Source: Streptomyces chilikensis
GTDB lineage: Bacteria > Actinomycetota > Actinomycetes > Streptomycetales > Streptomycetaceae
Direction: 5' to 3'
Assembly: GCF_001642695.1 (NCBI RefSeq)
Contig: NZ_LWCC02000122.1
Coordinates: forward strand, 1-57,503
Length of the DNA stretch: 57,503 nt
The translations under genes and the position numbers were made by a program. Positions 49,028 through 57,078 of the stretch are shown one piece after another. Under the pieces are notes generated by a model that saw nothing but the letters and a program-made list of their open reading frames with translations, made no database searches and was not told the DNA's origin. The first letter of the stretch is position 1, and every line of letters starts with the position of its first letter.

Positions 49028-50005
49028 ATGCTCCGTGCACCGTCGACATCCGTCCGTACGTGGCTCGCCTGGACGGTGGCGGCCTCCGTACTGGCCGGCT
49101 GCGGTTCGCCGTCCGGCGAATCCGCGGAGGACAAGGACGAACCCGCCGCCAGGACCGAGGTGACCGTCGAACCCATCGAGGCGACGACGCGGTTGACCGA
49201 CGTGAACGGCGAGAAGGTCTCGCTGGAGAAGCGGCCGGAGCGGATCGTCTGCCTGTTCGCGCTCTGCGACGACATCCTGACCGAACTGGGCATCGTGCCG
49301 GTCGCCACCAACAGCGCGCTGCTGGCCCACCCCGGCTTCCTCGGCGAGGACAAGGCCGAGGAGGTCGACGTCATACCCGGCGGGTTCATCGCCCCTGAGG
49401 TGGAGGCGATCCTGTCCCACAAGCCGGATCTCGTGATCGGCCTGGGGGACACCCACGGCAAGCTGGCCCCCGCCCTGAAGGGCGCCACCGCCTTCTGGGC
49501 GATGCAGCCCGAGACCTGGCAGGACAGCGTGGGGTACCTGCGCGATGCCGCCGCGCTCACCGGCCGTACCGCCGAGGGCGAGAAGGCCGAGCGGGCCTTC
49601 CGGGCCAAGCTCGCCGAGGCCGAGAAGACGCCGAGCGACAGGACGGCCCTGATCGTCTACGGCAGCGACGAGAACTTCGGCGTCGCCACCCCGGAGGGCG
49701 ACGTGGCCGCCAGCCTGCTTCCCAAGATGGCCCGGTATCCGTGGAAGTCCCGTGGTGTGGAAGGGAGTTACAGCCTCGAGGAGATCCTCGCGCAGGATGT
49801 CGACGTGCTGTTCGTCGAGACGATGAGCTTCGGCGGGGAGGACGGCAAGCTCTCGGAGAAGCTGGCCGGGAACCCCCTCTGGAGCAAGATCCCCGCTGTC
49901 GAGAACGGTGACGTCCACGAGGTGGACCCGGAGGTGTGGGCGAAGGGGCGCGGCACGCGCTCGCTGGGGATCGTCCTCGACGAGGCCGCGGCCGCGCTGC
50001 GGTGA
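49028..50005 (+). CDS. FecB/BtuF-type lipoprotein binding protein
   Basis: 325 residues. Lipobox VLAGC (C25), then a Fe3+-siderophore/B12-type SBP domain: RPERIVCLFALCDDILTELG, NSALLAHPGFLG, EAILSHKPDLVIGLG, DVDVLFVETMSF. Unlike ZnuA it lacks a His-rich loop, so it more likely binds a metal-chelate complex than bare zinc. The start at 49028 (GCGAGGG ribosome site) follows Zur-like box 4; an upstream ATG at 48983 would sit next to the box. First gene of a four-gene importer operon. Confidence 0.9.
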   Translation: MLRAPSTSVRTWLAWTVAASVLAGCGSPSGESAEDKDEPAARTEVTVEPIEATTRLTDVNGEKVSLEKRPERIVCLFALCDDILTELGIVPVATNSALLAHPGFLGEDKAEEVDVIPGGFIAPEVEAILSHKPDLVIGLGDTHGKLAPALKGATAFWAMQPETWQDSVGYLRDAAALTGRTAEGEKAERAFRAKLAEAEKTPSDRTALIVYGSDENFGVATPEGDVAASLLPKMARYPWKSRGVEGSYSLEEILAQDVDVLFVETMSFGGEDGKLSEKLAGNPLWSKIPAVENGDVHEVDPEVWAKGRGTRSLGIVLDEAAAALR

Positions 50006-51228
50006 GTGCGGCCCGGCCCACATCGGCAGGCGCGGAGCGCACGGCGCTGCTCCCGCGGTCCCGGTGGCGGACGCGTCGTCCCCAACTCGCCCTGCTGACA
50101 TGTCTCCTTGTCGCCGCGTCGGTGGGCTCCCTGAGCCTGGGCACCCCGTACGTCCCGCCGCACCGGCTCGTCGGCGCGGCCCTGGACGGGGAAGCCACGC
50201 TCGCCGGAATCGTCCTCACCGAACTCCGCCTGCCGCGCCTGGCGCTGGCGCTCGCCGCCGGCGCCTGCCTGGGCGCGGCGGGGCTGGTGCTCCAGGAGGC
50301 GCTGCGCAATCCCCTGGCGGTGCCGGAGATGCTCGGTGTCTCCTCCGGGGCCGCCCTGGGGGTGGCCGCGCCCCTGGTGCTGACCCTGTCCGTCCCGCTC
50401 GCGGTCCAGCCCCTGCTGGCCATCGGCGGAGCCGCGCTCGGTGGCGGGCTGACCCTGCTCGCCGCCGGGCTGGGCCGCAGCCCGTCCGCCGTGCTGCTCA
50501 CGGGCGCCGCGGTGGCGGCGGCCCTGCAGGCCGCGCTGCTGGTGCTGATGGTGATGGCGGACCAGCTCGACCTGCAGCTGATCTACCGTTACCTGCTCGG
50601 CTCCCTCTCCGCCCGGACCTGGGACGACGTCGCGGGCCTGTGGCCGTGGCTGCTGGCCGCGGTCCCCGCGCTGGTCCTGTGCGCCCCGGTGCTCTCCGTG
50701 ATGCGGCTGGGCGACGAGGACGCGGAGGCCCTCGGGGTGCGCGCCCGGCGCGCGCGACTCGTGGCGCTGGCCGTCGCCGTCGTCCTCATCGCGCCCGTGA
50801 CCGCCGCCTGCGGGCCGGTGGCGTGGGTGGGGTTCCTCGCCCCGCACCTGGCCCGCCGGTTCCTGCCCGGGGCGGGCGCGGTGCGGTGGCTGTCCTGGTC
50901 CGCCGCGTGGGGCGCGGTCGTGGTGACCGTCGCCGACGTCCCGGCCCGGCTCGCGCTGGCGCCGGTGGAGACACCGGCCGGGGCGTGGACCGCCCTGCTG
51001 GGCGTGCCGGCCGGGGTCGCCCTCATGCGGTCGGGCGACGGCCGGACCCGGCGCGGCAGGAGCGGCGGAGCCGCCTCGGGCGCCGCGTCCGTGGGGCCGC
51101 CGGGCGACGCGCAGGACGCGCTGCCCGCACGGCCGCCGGCCGGCGGCCGGAACGGGTCCGGGGCCGGAGCGCCCGGTGACGGCTCCGTCGTCGCCGGTGG
51201 CGCGGCCGACGGGGAGGAGGCCCGATGA
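50002..51228 (+). CDS. FecCD/BtuC-type permease 1
   Basis: 408 residues with about nine to ten hydrophobic helices. LRLPRLALALAAGACLGAAG, LVLQEALRNPLAVPEMLGVS and CGPVAWVGFLAPHLARRFLP are diagnostic of FecCD siderophore permeases. The last 70 residues are a hydrophilic Gly/Arg extension absent from most relatives. GTG start at 50002 overlaps the binding-protein stop by four bases. Confidence 0.93.
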   Translation: MSAARPTSAGAERTALLPRSRWRTRRPQLALLTCLLVAASVGSLSLGTPYVPPHRLVGAALDGEATLAGIVLTELRLPRLALALAAGACLGAAGLVLQEALRNPLAVPEMLGVSSGAALGVAAPLVLTLSVPLAVQPLLAIGGAALGGGLTLLAAGLGRSPSAVLLTGAAVAAALQAALLVLMVMADQLDLQLIYRYLLGSLSARTWDDVAGLWPWLLAAVPALVLCAPVLSVMRLGDEDAEALGVRARRARLVALAVAVVLIAPVTAACGPVAWVGFLAPHLARRFLPGAGAVRWLSWSAAWGAVVVTVADVPARLALAPVETPAGAWTALLGVPAGVALMRSGDGRTRRGRSGGAASGAASVGPPGDAQDALPARPPAGGRNGSGAGAPGDGSVVAGGAADGEEAR

Positions 51229-52232
51229 GCCGCCGTTTCACGGCGCTCGCGGCGCTGGCCGTCGTGCTCGCCGGCGTGGAACTGGTCGCCGGCCGCGGGA
51301 TGTCCCCCGGTGCGGTGTGGGACGTCCTGGGCGGGGGCGGCGACGCGACGGAGCGGCACATCCTCCTCCAGCTCCGTCTGCCCAGGCTCCTGGTGGCGCT
51401 CGGCGCGGGCGCCTGCCTGGCGGTGGCCGGACTGGTGCTCCAGTCCGCGCTGCGCAATCCGCTCGCGGGCCCGGAGGTGACGGGGGTGACGCCCGGCGCC
51501 GTGCTCGGGGCCGTCGTCGCGACGGCCCTCGGGGTGGCCGGCTGGGAATCGCCCCTGGCCGTCGTGGCCGCCTCGTGCGCGGGCGGCTGCTGCGGGGCGG
51601 CCCTGCTGTGGCTGCTCGCGGGCCGCGGCGGCGGCGACCCCGCGAGGACGGCCGTGCACGGAGTGCTGGTGTCGGCGGTGCTCGGCGGGCTCACCGCCAT
51701 GGTGCTGCTCGTGAGGCCGGGTGAACTCGGCAGCGTGGTGCAGTGGCTGGTCGGCACCACCGAGGGCCGGGTGTGGGAGCACTGGCACCTGCTGTGGCCC
51801 TGGGCGCTGGCCTGGGGGATCGCGGCCTGGCTGCTGGCCGGGCCGCTGACCCTGCTGCGCTGCGGCGACGAGACCGCCCTGGCCGCCGGCCTTCCGGTCC
51901 GCCGGGCCCGCACCCTGGCGCTGCTGTGCGCGGTGGCGCTGACCGCGGGCGCCGTCGCCGCCGTGGGCGCGCTGGGGTTCGTGGGACTGCTGGTCCCGCA
52001 CCTGGCCGTGGCCGTCTTCGGCGCCGACCTGCGCGTTGCTCTGCCGGGGGCCGCCCTGGCGGGCGCGGTGGTGATGTGCGGCGCCGACGCGGCGGCCCAG
52101 CTGTCCTCGCGGCTGCTGGCGGCCGCGCTGGACTCCGGGCGGTTCACCCTGCCGGTCGGGGCGCTCACCGCGTGCCTCGGCGCCGCCCTGCTGCTGGCCG
52201 TCGTGCGCCGCGCGCCGAGCCGTACGTTCTGA
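51225..52232 (+). CDS. FecCD/BtuC-type permease 2
   Basis: 335 residues. LRLPRLLVALGAGACLAVAG, LVLQSALRNPLAGPEVTGVT and GALGFVGLLVPHLAVAVFGA match FecCD permeases. Together with permease 1 it makes a heterodimeric channel, as in Fec, Fep and Fhu-type siderophore systems. Overlaps permease 1 by ATGA. Confidence 0.93.
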   Translation: MSRRFTALAALAVVLAGVELVAGRGMSPGAVWDVLGGGGDATERHILLQLRLPRLLVALGAGACLAVAGLVLQSALRNPLAGPEVTGVTPGAVLGAVVATALGVAGWESPLAVVAASCAGGCCGAALLWLLAGRGGGDPARTAVHGVLVSAVLGGLTAMVLLVRPGELGSVVQWLVGTTEGRVWEHWHLLWPWALAWGIAAWLLAGPLTLLRCGDETALAAGLPVRRARTLALLCAVALTAGAVAAVGALGFVGLLVPHLAVAVFGADLRVALPGAALAGAVVMCGADAAAQLSSRLLAAALDSGRFTLPVGALTACLGAALLLAVVRRAPSRTF

Positions 52233-52251
52233 TGCCGACGGAGGACAGAGA

Positions 52252-53055
52252 ATGACCGAGCCCCTGGGGATCCGCGTCGAGGGGGTCCACTTCGGCTATC
52301 CGGCACGCCCCGTGCTGCGGGGCGTCGACCTGACCGTCGCTCCGGGACAGCTGACCGCCCTGGTCGGTCTCAACGGCTGCGGGAAGTCCACCCTGTTGCG
52401 GCTGGCGGCCGGTCTGCTGCGGCCCGAACGCGGACGCGTGCTGCTCGGCGGGGACGACCTCGCCCGGCTCTCCCGCCGCGCCGCCGCCCGCAGGGTCGCC
52501 CTGCTGCACCAGTCCTCGCCCGCCGTTCCCGGCATGACCGTGCGTCACCTGGTGCGGCAGGGACGGTACGCGGCGCGCGGCCCGCTGGGCATGCTCCGCG
52601 AGGGCGACGACCCCGTCGTGCGCCGGGCGCTGCGGGACGTCGGGGTGGAGGACTGGGCCGAACGGGACGTCGACGCCCTCTCCGGAGGAGAGAGGCAGCG
52701 GGTCCGGCTCGCCATGGCACTCGCCCAGGACACCCGCGTCCTGCTGCTCGACGAGCCGACCACCTACCTGGACCTGCACCACCAGCTCGACGTGCTGCAG
52801 ACGGTGGTCCGCCTGCGCGAGGAGCGCGGCCTCACCGTGGTGATGGTCCTGCACGACCTCGCCCACGCGGCCCGGTTCGCGGAGCGGATCGTCGCCCTGC
52901 GCGACGGCCGGGTGGTCGCGGACGGGGCTCCCCGACGGGTCGTCACCCCGGGCCTGCTGGCGGACGTGTTGAGGGTGGCCGGCCGGGTCGGCCGCGATCC
53001 GGAGGGGGGTTGGCCGGTGTGTTACCCAGATCACCCTCTGCCCACTAGAATATGA
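52252..53055 (+). CDS. FecE-type ABC ATPase
   Basis: 267 residues. Walker A GLNGCGKST (39-47), Q-loop LLHQSSP, signature LSGGERQRVRLAMAL, Walker B VLLLDEPTTYLDL, H-loop VLHDL. The TTYLDL and HQLDVL sequences are typical of FecE/FhuC ATPases for siderophores. The stop TGA at 53053-53055 is also the first three bases of Zur-like box 5, so the RiPP operon promoter begins inside the end of this gene. Confidence 0.94.
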   Translation: MTEPLGIRVEGVHFGYPARPVLRGVDLTVAPGQLTALVGLNGCGKSTLLRLAAGLLRPERGRVLLGGDDLARLSRRAAARRVALLHQSSPAVPGMTVRHLVRQGRYAARGPLGMLREGDDPVVRRALRDVGVEDWAERDVDALSGGERQRVRLAMALAQDTRVLLLDEPTTYLDLHHQLDVLQTVVRLREERGLTVVMVLHDLAHAARFAERIVALRDGRVVADGAPRRVVTPGLLADVLRVAGRVGRDPEGGWPVCYPDHPLPTRI

Positions 53056-53067
53056 AAATCATATTCA
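53048..53067 (+). promoter_or_regulatory. Zur-like box 5 in front of the RiPP precursor
   Basis: GAATATGAAAATCATATTC (53048-53066) is a perfect 8-3-8 palindrome; the 15-bp Zur-like pattern TGAAAATCATATTCA is at 53053-53067. It is the best of the five sites and almost the only AT-rich DNA nearby. A possible -10 TAGAGT follows at 53070-53075. The box lies 63 bases upstream of the precursor start. Confidence 0.75.
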
Positions 53068-53130
53068 ACTAGAGTTCGTGACGCGGCGCTCGACCGAATG
53101 CCGCGTCTCCACCGAGAAGAAGGAGAGCTC

Positions 53131-53244
53131 ATGGACAACGAGTCGGTCTTCACCCCGATCGCGGACCCGGGCCAGCTGGCCCACGACTCCGCCTCCCACT
53201 CCAACGCGCTCGTCGAGAACCCCTTCGACGACACCGAGGAGTAA
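53131..53244 (+). CDS. Putative TOMM/LAP RiPP precursor peptide (37 aa)
   Basis: Starts MDNESVFTPIADPGQLAH, continues with a Ser/His core (H18, S20, S22, H23, S24) and ends with NPFDDTEE. There is no cysteine; serines at 20, 22 and 24 alternate with other residues, the spacing used for oxazole formation. A ribosome site AAGGAGAGC precedes the ATG. Location (after a Zur-like box, before a RRE protein, hydrolase, YcaO and SagB-type genes) is the main evidence that it is the substrate. Leader/core border unknown; cleavage may fall before or within ADPGQLAH. Confidence 0.72.
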   Translation: MDNESVFTPIADPGQLAHDSASHSNALVENPFDDTEE

Positions 53245-53349
53245 GCGAGGGGTCACCCCTCGACCGTGGGTCCGCCCGGCACCGCCCGGGCGGGCCCACG
53301 CCCCGTCCCCGTCCCCGAAGCCGAACCCGAACCCGTTCAGGAGGTCACC

Positions 53350-54213
53350 ATGGTCCGCAGCCGGCTCGCACCCGGTGTCGAGGTCGTCCCCGTGCCCGGG
53401 CGGGGACTCGCCGTACGAACCGAGGGAGGGGAGTTCCTCGGCGTCAAGGCCGGGGCGGTGGACCACGACGCCCTCCTGTCCCTGCTCTCCGGCAGGACCG
53501 GAACTCCGGCGGACGCCGGACTGGACCGGCTCCTGAGGGCGTTCGAGGAAGCCGGCTACCTGACCGGGCCCTCCCAGGACCAGGCGGCCCCGCAGTGGCC
53601 CGCCGCCCGCCGCGCCGTCCGGCTGCTGGGCGACCCGGTCCTCACGGAACCGCTCGCCGCCTGCCTGGCCGGCCTGGGCGCCGAGCCCAGGACCGACCCG
53701 GCGCCCGCCGCCTCCGCGGCTTCCCCGCCGACCCTCGGCGACCTGCTGCGTGACGACCCCGCCGCCGTCGTGTGGTGCCTCGACGGGCCCGTGCCCGACG
53801 GGTTGTGGGACGCGGCGGACCGGTTGCCCGAGCACGGTGTCGCCTGGCTCCGCTGCCATCGCGAGGGCCAACAGGCGTACGTCGAGCCGCTCGCGGCCGC
53901 CCCGGGGGACGTCACGTCCGCCCACGTACGCCTCCGGCGGCTCGCCGCCACCCCCGCCCACCGGGAACTGGCGGCCTACTGGAGCGGACCCCGCACGTCC
54001 GGCGCTCCGGCCCGGCTCACCGCACCCGCCGCCGGGCTGCTCGCCTCACTGCTCGCCGACGACCTCGACCGGTGGGCCACCGGCGCGCCCCGCACGGCCG
54101 GTCTCCCGGCGACGCGCCGACTGCGGCGGATCGACCTGCGCACCCTCACCGTCACCGAGCACCCCGTCCTGCCCGTGCCGGACGTCGCGCCCATGCCGGG
54201 GAAGGACGGATGA
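53350..54213 (+). CDS. TOMM leader-peptide-binding protein (RRE + degenerate ThiF-like)
   Basis: 287 residues. Residues about 8-72 (VEVVPVPGRGLAVRTEGGEF then LLRAFEEAGYLTG) look like a winged-helix RiPP recognition element. The rest resembles the E1/ocin-ThiF partner of azoline cyclodehydratases, without adenylation or zinc-cysteine motifs. It should bind the precursor leader and present it to YcaO. AGGAGGTCACC precedes the ATG; the stop overlaps the hydrolase start (ATGA). Confidence 0.78.
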   Translation: MVRSRLAPGVEVVPVPGRGLAVRTEGGEFLGVKAGAVDHDALLSLLSGRTGTPADAGLDRLLRAFEEAGYLTGPSQDQAAPQWPAARRAVRLLGDPVLTEPLAACLAGLGAEPRTDPAPAASAASPPTLGDLLRDDPAAVVWCLDGPVPDGLWDAADRLPEHGVAWLRCHREGQQAYVEPLAAAPGDVTSAHVRLRRLAATPAHRELAAYWSGPRTSGAPARLTAPAAGLLASLLADDLDRWATGAPRTAGLPATRRLRRIDLRTLTVTEHPVLPVPDVAPMPGKDG

Positions 54214-55691
54214 GGGCGACCGGCACGACCGTCGGCCCGCTCGCCACCGACGTCGTCATCCCCACCGGCGACGGCCCGTTCCCCGCCGTCCTGATCCGCA
54301 CCCCCTACGACAGGACCCGGCACCTGCCCGAGGCGCGCGGCTGGGCCCGGCACGGGTTCGCCGCCGTGGTCCAGGACGTACGGGGCCGGTTCGGATCGGC
54401 GGGGGAGTGGCAGCCGTACGCGCACGAACGCGCCGACGGCACGCAGACCTCCCGCTGGATACGCCGCCAGCCGTGGAGCGACGGGCGGCTCGTCGCCGCC
54501 GGCGCCTCCTACGCCGCCCACTGCGCCCTCGTCCTCGCCCTCGAGGCGCCCGACGACGCCCGCCCCGACGCCGTCGTCGCCGCCGTGCCGGCCCTCGGAG
54601 CCGCCGAGACCGCGCGCGAGACGTCCGGCGTGGAGCGGCTGTCGGCCCGCGCCGGATGGTGGGCCGCGCACGGCGACCGGAAGGACTCCGACGAGACGGC
54701 ACTGGAAGAGGCCCTCGCCGCGGACCCCGGTCTGCTCACCCACCTGCCGCTGACCACCCTGCCCGAGCGGCTGGGCCGGGAACTGCCCTCCTGGGCCGGG
54801 CTGTGGCGGAAGCGCGACCGGGGCCGCCTGGTGGCCCTGGCCCCGGGAGCCAGGACGCCCCTGCTCGCGGTGGGCGGCCTCCACGACCACTTCGCGGCCG
54901 ACACCTTCGCCCTCTGGCGCGCCTGGGGAGGACCCTCGGCCCGCCTGCTGACGGGGCCCTGGGGGCACGGCCTCACCTCCCGGCCGTGCCCCGGCGCCGG
55001 ACCCGCCCACCGGCTGAACCTGGGCGGGCTCTACGCCCGCTGGGCCCACCGCGCCCTCACCGGCGAACTCGCCCCCGGGCGTCACGGGGCGCTGGCGCTC
55101 GGCGGAGGCGATCTGTGGCTGCCCGCCACGACCGAGGGCGTACCGTACGCGCCCGAGCCGATCCTGCTGCGCGGCTCCGTCTTCACCGCCGACCCCCGCC
55201 GGCCGGTCCGCTCCGACGACCTGGCCGTTCCCGGCGAGGGGCCGCCCGACCGCTGCGTGTGCGTCACACCGCCCCTGCCGCGCACCCTCGACGTGGTCGG
55301 ACCCGCGAGGGTACGGCTGCGCGCCACCGCCCACACCCCGTCCGCCGACTGGGCCGCCCGCCTCGTGGCCGTCCTCCCGGAGGGGAGCGCCGAACGGCTC
55401 GCCGTCGGCATCGTCCGGCGCGACGGACCACCGGGCCGCGAGAGCGGGTTCACCATCGGTCTCGGCCGGCTCGCACGCCGCCTGCCGGCCGGGACCCGGC
55501 TGCGCCTGGAGATCGCCGGCCACCACTTCCCGGCCCACGCCCGCAACCCGCACACCGGGGACGACCCCGTCACGGCGGTGCGGCTGACCAGCTCCCGGCG
55601 GGAGATCGCCCCCGCGGGCGTGACCCTCGCACTGCACGTCCTCCCGTCCCCACCCACCCCCGTCGACCCGGCCATGGAGGTCCTGCGATGA
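54210..55691 (+). CDS. CocE/NonD-family hydrolase (X-Pro peptidase/acylase-like)
   Basis: 493 residues. Alpha/beta hydrolase domain with the nucleophile in AAGASYAAH (S100), acid in GGLHDHFAADTF (D226) and base in TGPWGHG (H253), plus a C-terminal jelly-roll-like domain (about 330-493). This is the CocE/X-prolyl-dipeptidyl-aminopeptidase architecture. Position between the leader-binding protein and YcaO, with overlaps on both sides, suggests leader removal or hydrolysis of the modified peptide. No signal peptide. Confidence 0.83.
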   Translation: MRATGTTVGPLATDVVIPTGDGPFPAVLIRTPYDRTRHLPEARGWARHGFAAVVQDVRGRFGSAGEWQPYAHERADGTQTSRWIRRQPWSDGRLVAAGASYAAHCALVLALEAPDDARPDAVVAAVPALGAAETARETSGVERLSARAGWWAAHGDRKDSDETALEEALAADPGLLTHLPLTTLPERLGRELPSWAGLWRKRDRGRLVALAPGARTPLLAVGGLHDHFAADTFALWRAWGGPSARLLTGPWGHGLTSRPCPGAGPAHRLNLGGLYARWAHRALTGELAPGRHGALALGGGDLWLPATTEGVPYAPEPILLRGSVFTADPRRPVRSDDLAVPGEGPPDRCVCVTPPLPRTLDVVGPARVRLRATAHTPSADWAARLVAVLPEGSAERLAVGIVRRDGPPGRESGFTIGLGRLARRLPAGTRLRLEIAGHHFPAHARNPHTGDDPVTAVRLTSSRREIAPAGVTLALHVLPSPPTPVDPAMEVLR

Positions 55692-57067
55692 CGGCGCTGC
55701 CGCTGGAAGCACTCGTCGACCCCGTCTGCGGCATCGTCCGCAAGGTCAAGCCCGTCGAACACCCCGCGGGCGCCCCGCCCCGCTACACCGCCCTCACCGC
55801 CGAGATATCCGACGCCCGCAGGCTCGGCCTGTGGCCCGCCGACCGGGTCTCCCTCGGCACCACCTTCGGCGATCCGGAGGCCGCCCGCATCGCCGCGATA
55901 GCGGAAGGGGTGGAGCGCTACTGCGGGAACCGGCTGCCGCCCCCGGGCCACCCCCACGCCCCGTCGCGCGCCACCGCCGCCCAACTGGCGGAGAAAGGGC
56001 TGCGGTCGTACGGGCCGGCCGACCTGCCCGCCTACGCGCCGTGGCAGTACTCCCGCCCGAAGTTCCCCTACCGCCCCCTCACCGACGACACCCCGGCCCT
56101 GTGGACCCGCGGCCTCGAACGGCTGCCCGGCGGCACGACCGCCGAGGTCTGGGCTCCCGTGGCCCTCACCCACCTCAACTGGCGTCAGGGAGAGCTGCGT
56201 TCACTGCCCCGCACCCACCACCTCAACTACGCCGGCATAGCCACCGGCCAAGGCTTCGACGACGCCGTGGAACGAGGGCTGCTCGAGATCGTCGAACGCG
56301 ACGCCCTGGAACTGTGGTGGCACCTCGACGGCCCCGTCCGCGGCATCGACCCGGACAGCGTCCCCGGCCTCGCCGAGGACCTCGCCGGTTCCGCGCTGGA
56401 GGTCCATCTCGTCGAGATGCCCTCGGAGTTCGCCCCCTGCGTGGCGGCACTCGTCCACGACCACCGCCTCGGCCTGTACGCGGCGGGCTTCGCCTGCAAG
56501 TACGACCCGGCCGAGGCCGCCCGCAAGGCCGTGCTCGAGGCCGTCCACACCTGGGTGTTCACCCAGGGCCTCACCGATCCCGACGGCTGGGTGTTCCAGG
56601 CCGTCGACGCCGGCCTGCTCGCCCGCGGCCTCTACCTGGACCACCGGGCCGACAGCCGCTACCTCGACGACTGCGGCGAGCAGTTCGAGCACGTGCGGGA
56701 CCTCGGCGCCCACGTCCAGGTGTGGCTGGACCCGCGGATGGCGTCCGAGGCCCGGCGCTTCACCGAGCCCGCGCTCGGCACCGTGCCCGTCGACGCCGTC
56801 CGGCCCACCGACCGCGACCGGCTGGAGCGCACGCTCCACGAACGGGGCCACCGGATCATGACCTTCGACCTCACCACCGAGGACGTGGCCGAGACACCGC
56901 TGCGGGTGGCCCGCGTCCTCGTCTCCGGACTGCTCCCCAACGCCCCCGCCGCCTTCGGCTACTTCGGCTGCCCGCGCCTCGCCGAGGCCGCCGTGGCGCG
57001 GGGCTGGCGCACCGGCCCGCCCGCCGCCCCGGAGGACTTCACGCTGGCCCCGCCGCCCCACATGTGA
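55688..57067 (+). CDS. YcaO-domain protein (azoline-forming cyclodehydratase)
   Basis: 459 residues. YcaO ATP-binding acidic/basic motifs are visible: EGVERYCG (E73, R77), LLEIVERDALELWWH (E200, E203) and ARKAVLEAVHTWVF. The chain ends APPPHM, comparable to the proline-rich C terminus important in other cyclodehydratase YcaOs. It uses ATP to activate a peptide amide so Ser, Thr or Cys can cyclise to an azoline. There is no TfuA gene, so thioamidation is less likely. Confidence 0.88.
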   Translation: MTALPLEALVDPVCGIVRKVKPVEHPAGAPPRYTALTAEISDARRLGLWPADRVSLGTTFGDPEAARIAAIAEGVERYCGNRLPPPGHPHAPSRATAAQLAEKGLRSYGPADLPAYAPWQYSRPKFPYRPLTDDTPALWTRGLERLPGGTTAEVWAPVALTHLNWRQGELRSLPRTHHLNYAGIATGQGFDDAVERGLLEIVERDALELWWHLDGPVRGIDPDSVPGLAEDLAGSALEVHLVEMPSEFAPCVAALVHDHRLGLYAAGFACKYDPAEAARKAVLEAVHTWVFTQGLTDPDGWVFQAVDAGLLARGLYLDHRADSRYLDDCGEQFEHVRDLGAHVQVWLDPRMASEARRFTEPALGTVPVDAVRPTDRDRLERTLHERGHRIMTFDLTTEDVAETPLRVARVLVSGLLPNAPAAFGYFGCPRLAEAAVARGWRTGPPAAPEDFTLAPPPHM

Positions 57068-57078
57068 GGAACACCCCC

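Noticed and set aside
35994-53067. The five boxes as iron (DmdR/IdeR or Fur) operators
   Set aside because: Two of them precede cysteine-free ribosomal genes, a classic zinc response, and the shared 7-1-7 pattern differs from the usual DmdR iron box. Iron control of the FecBCD part cannot be fully excluded by eye.
53131-53244. The 37-residue frame as a random small ORF
   Set aside because: It has a strong ribosome site, correct strand, a regulated promoter just upstream and RiPP maturation genes downstream; I kept it as a precursor with moderate confidence.
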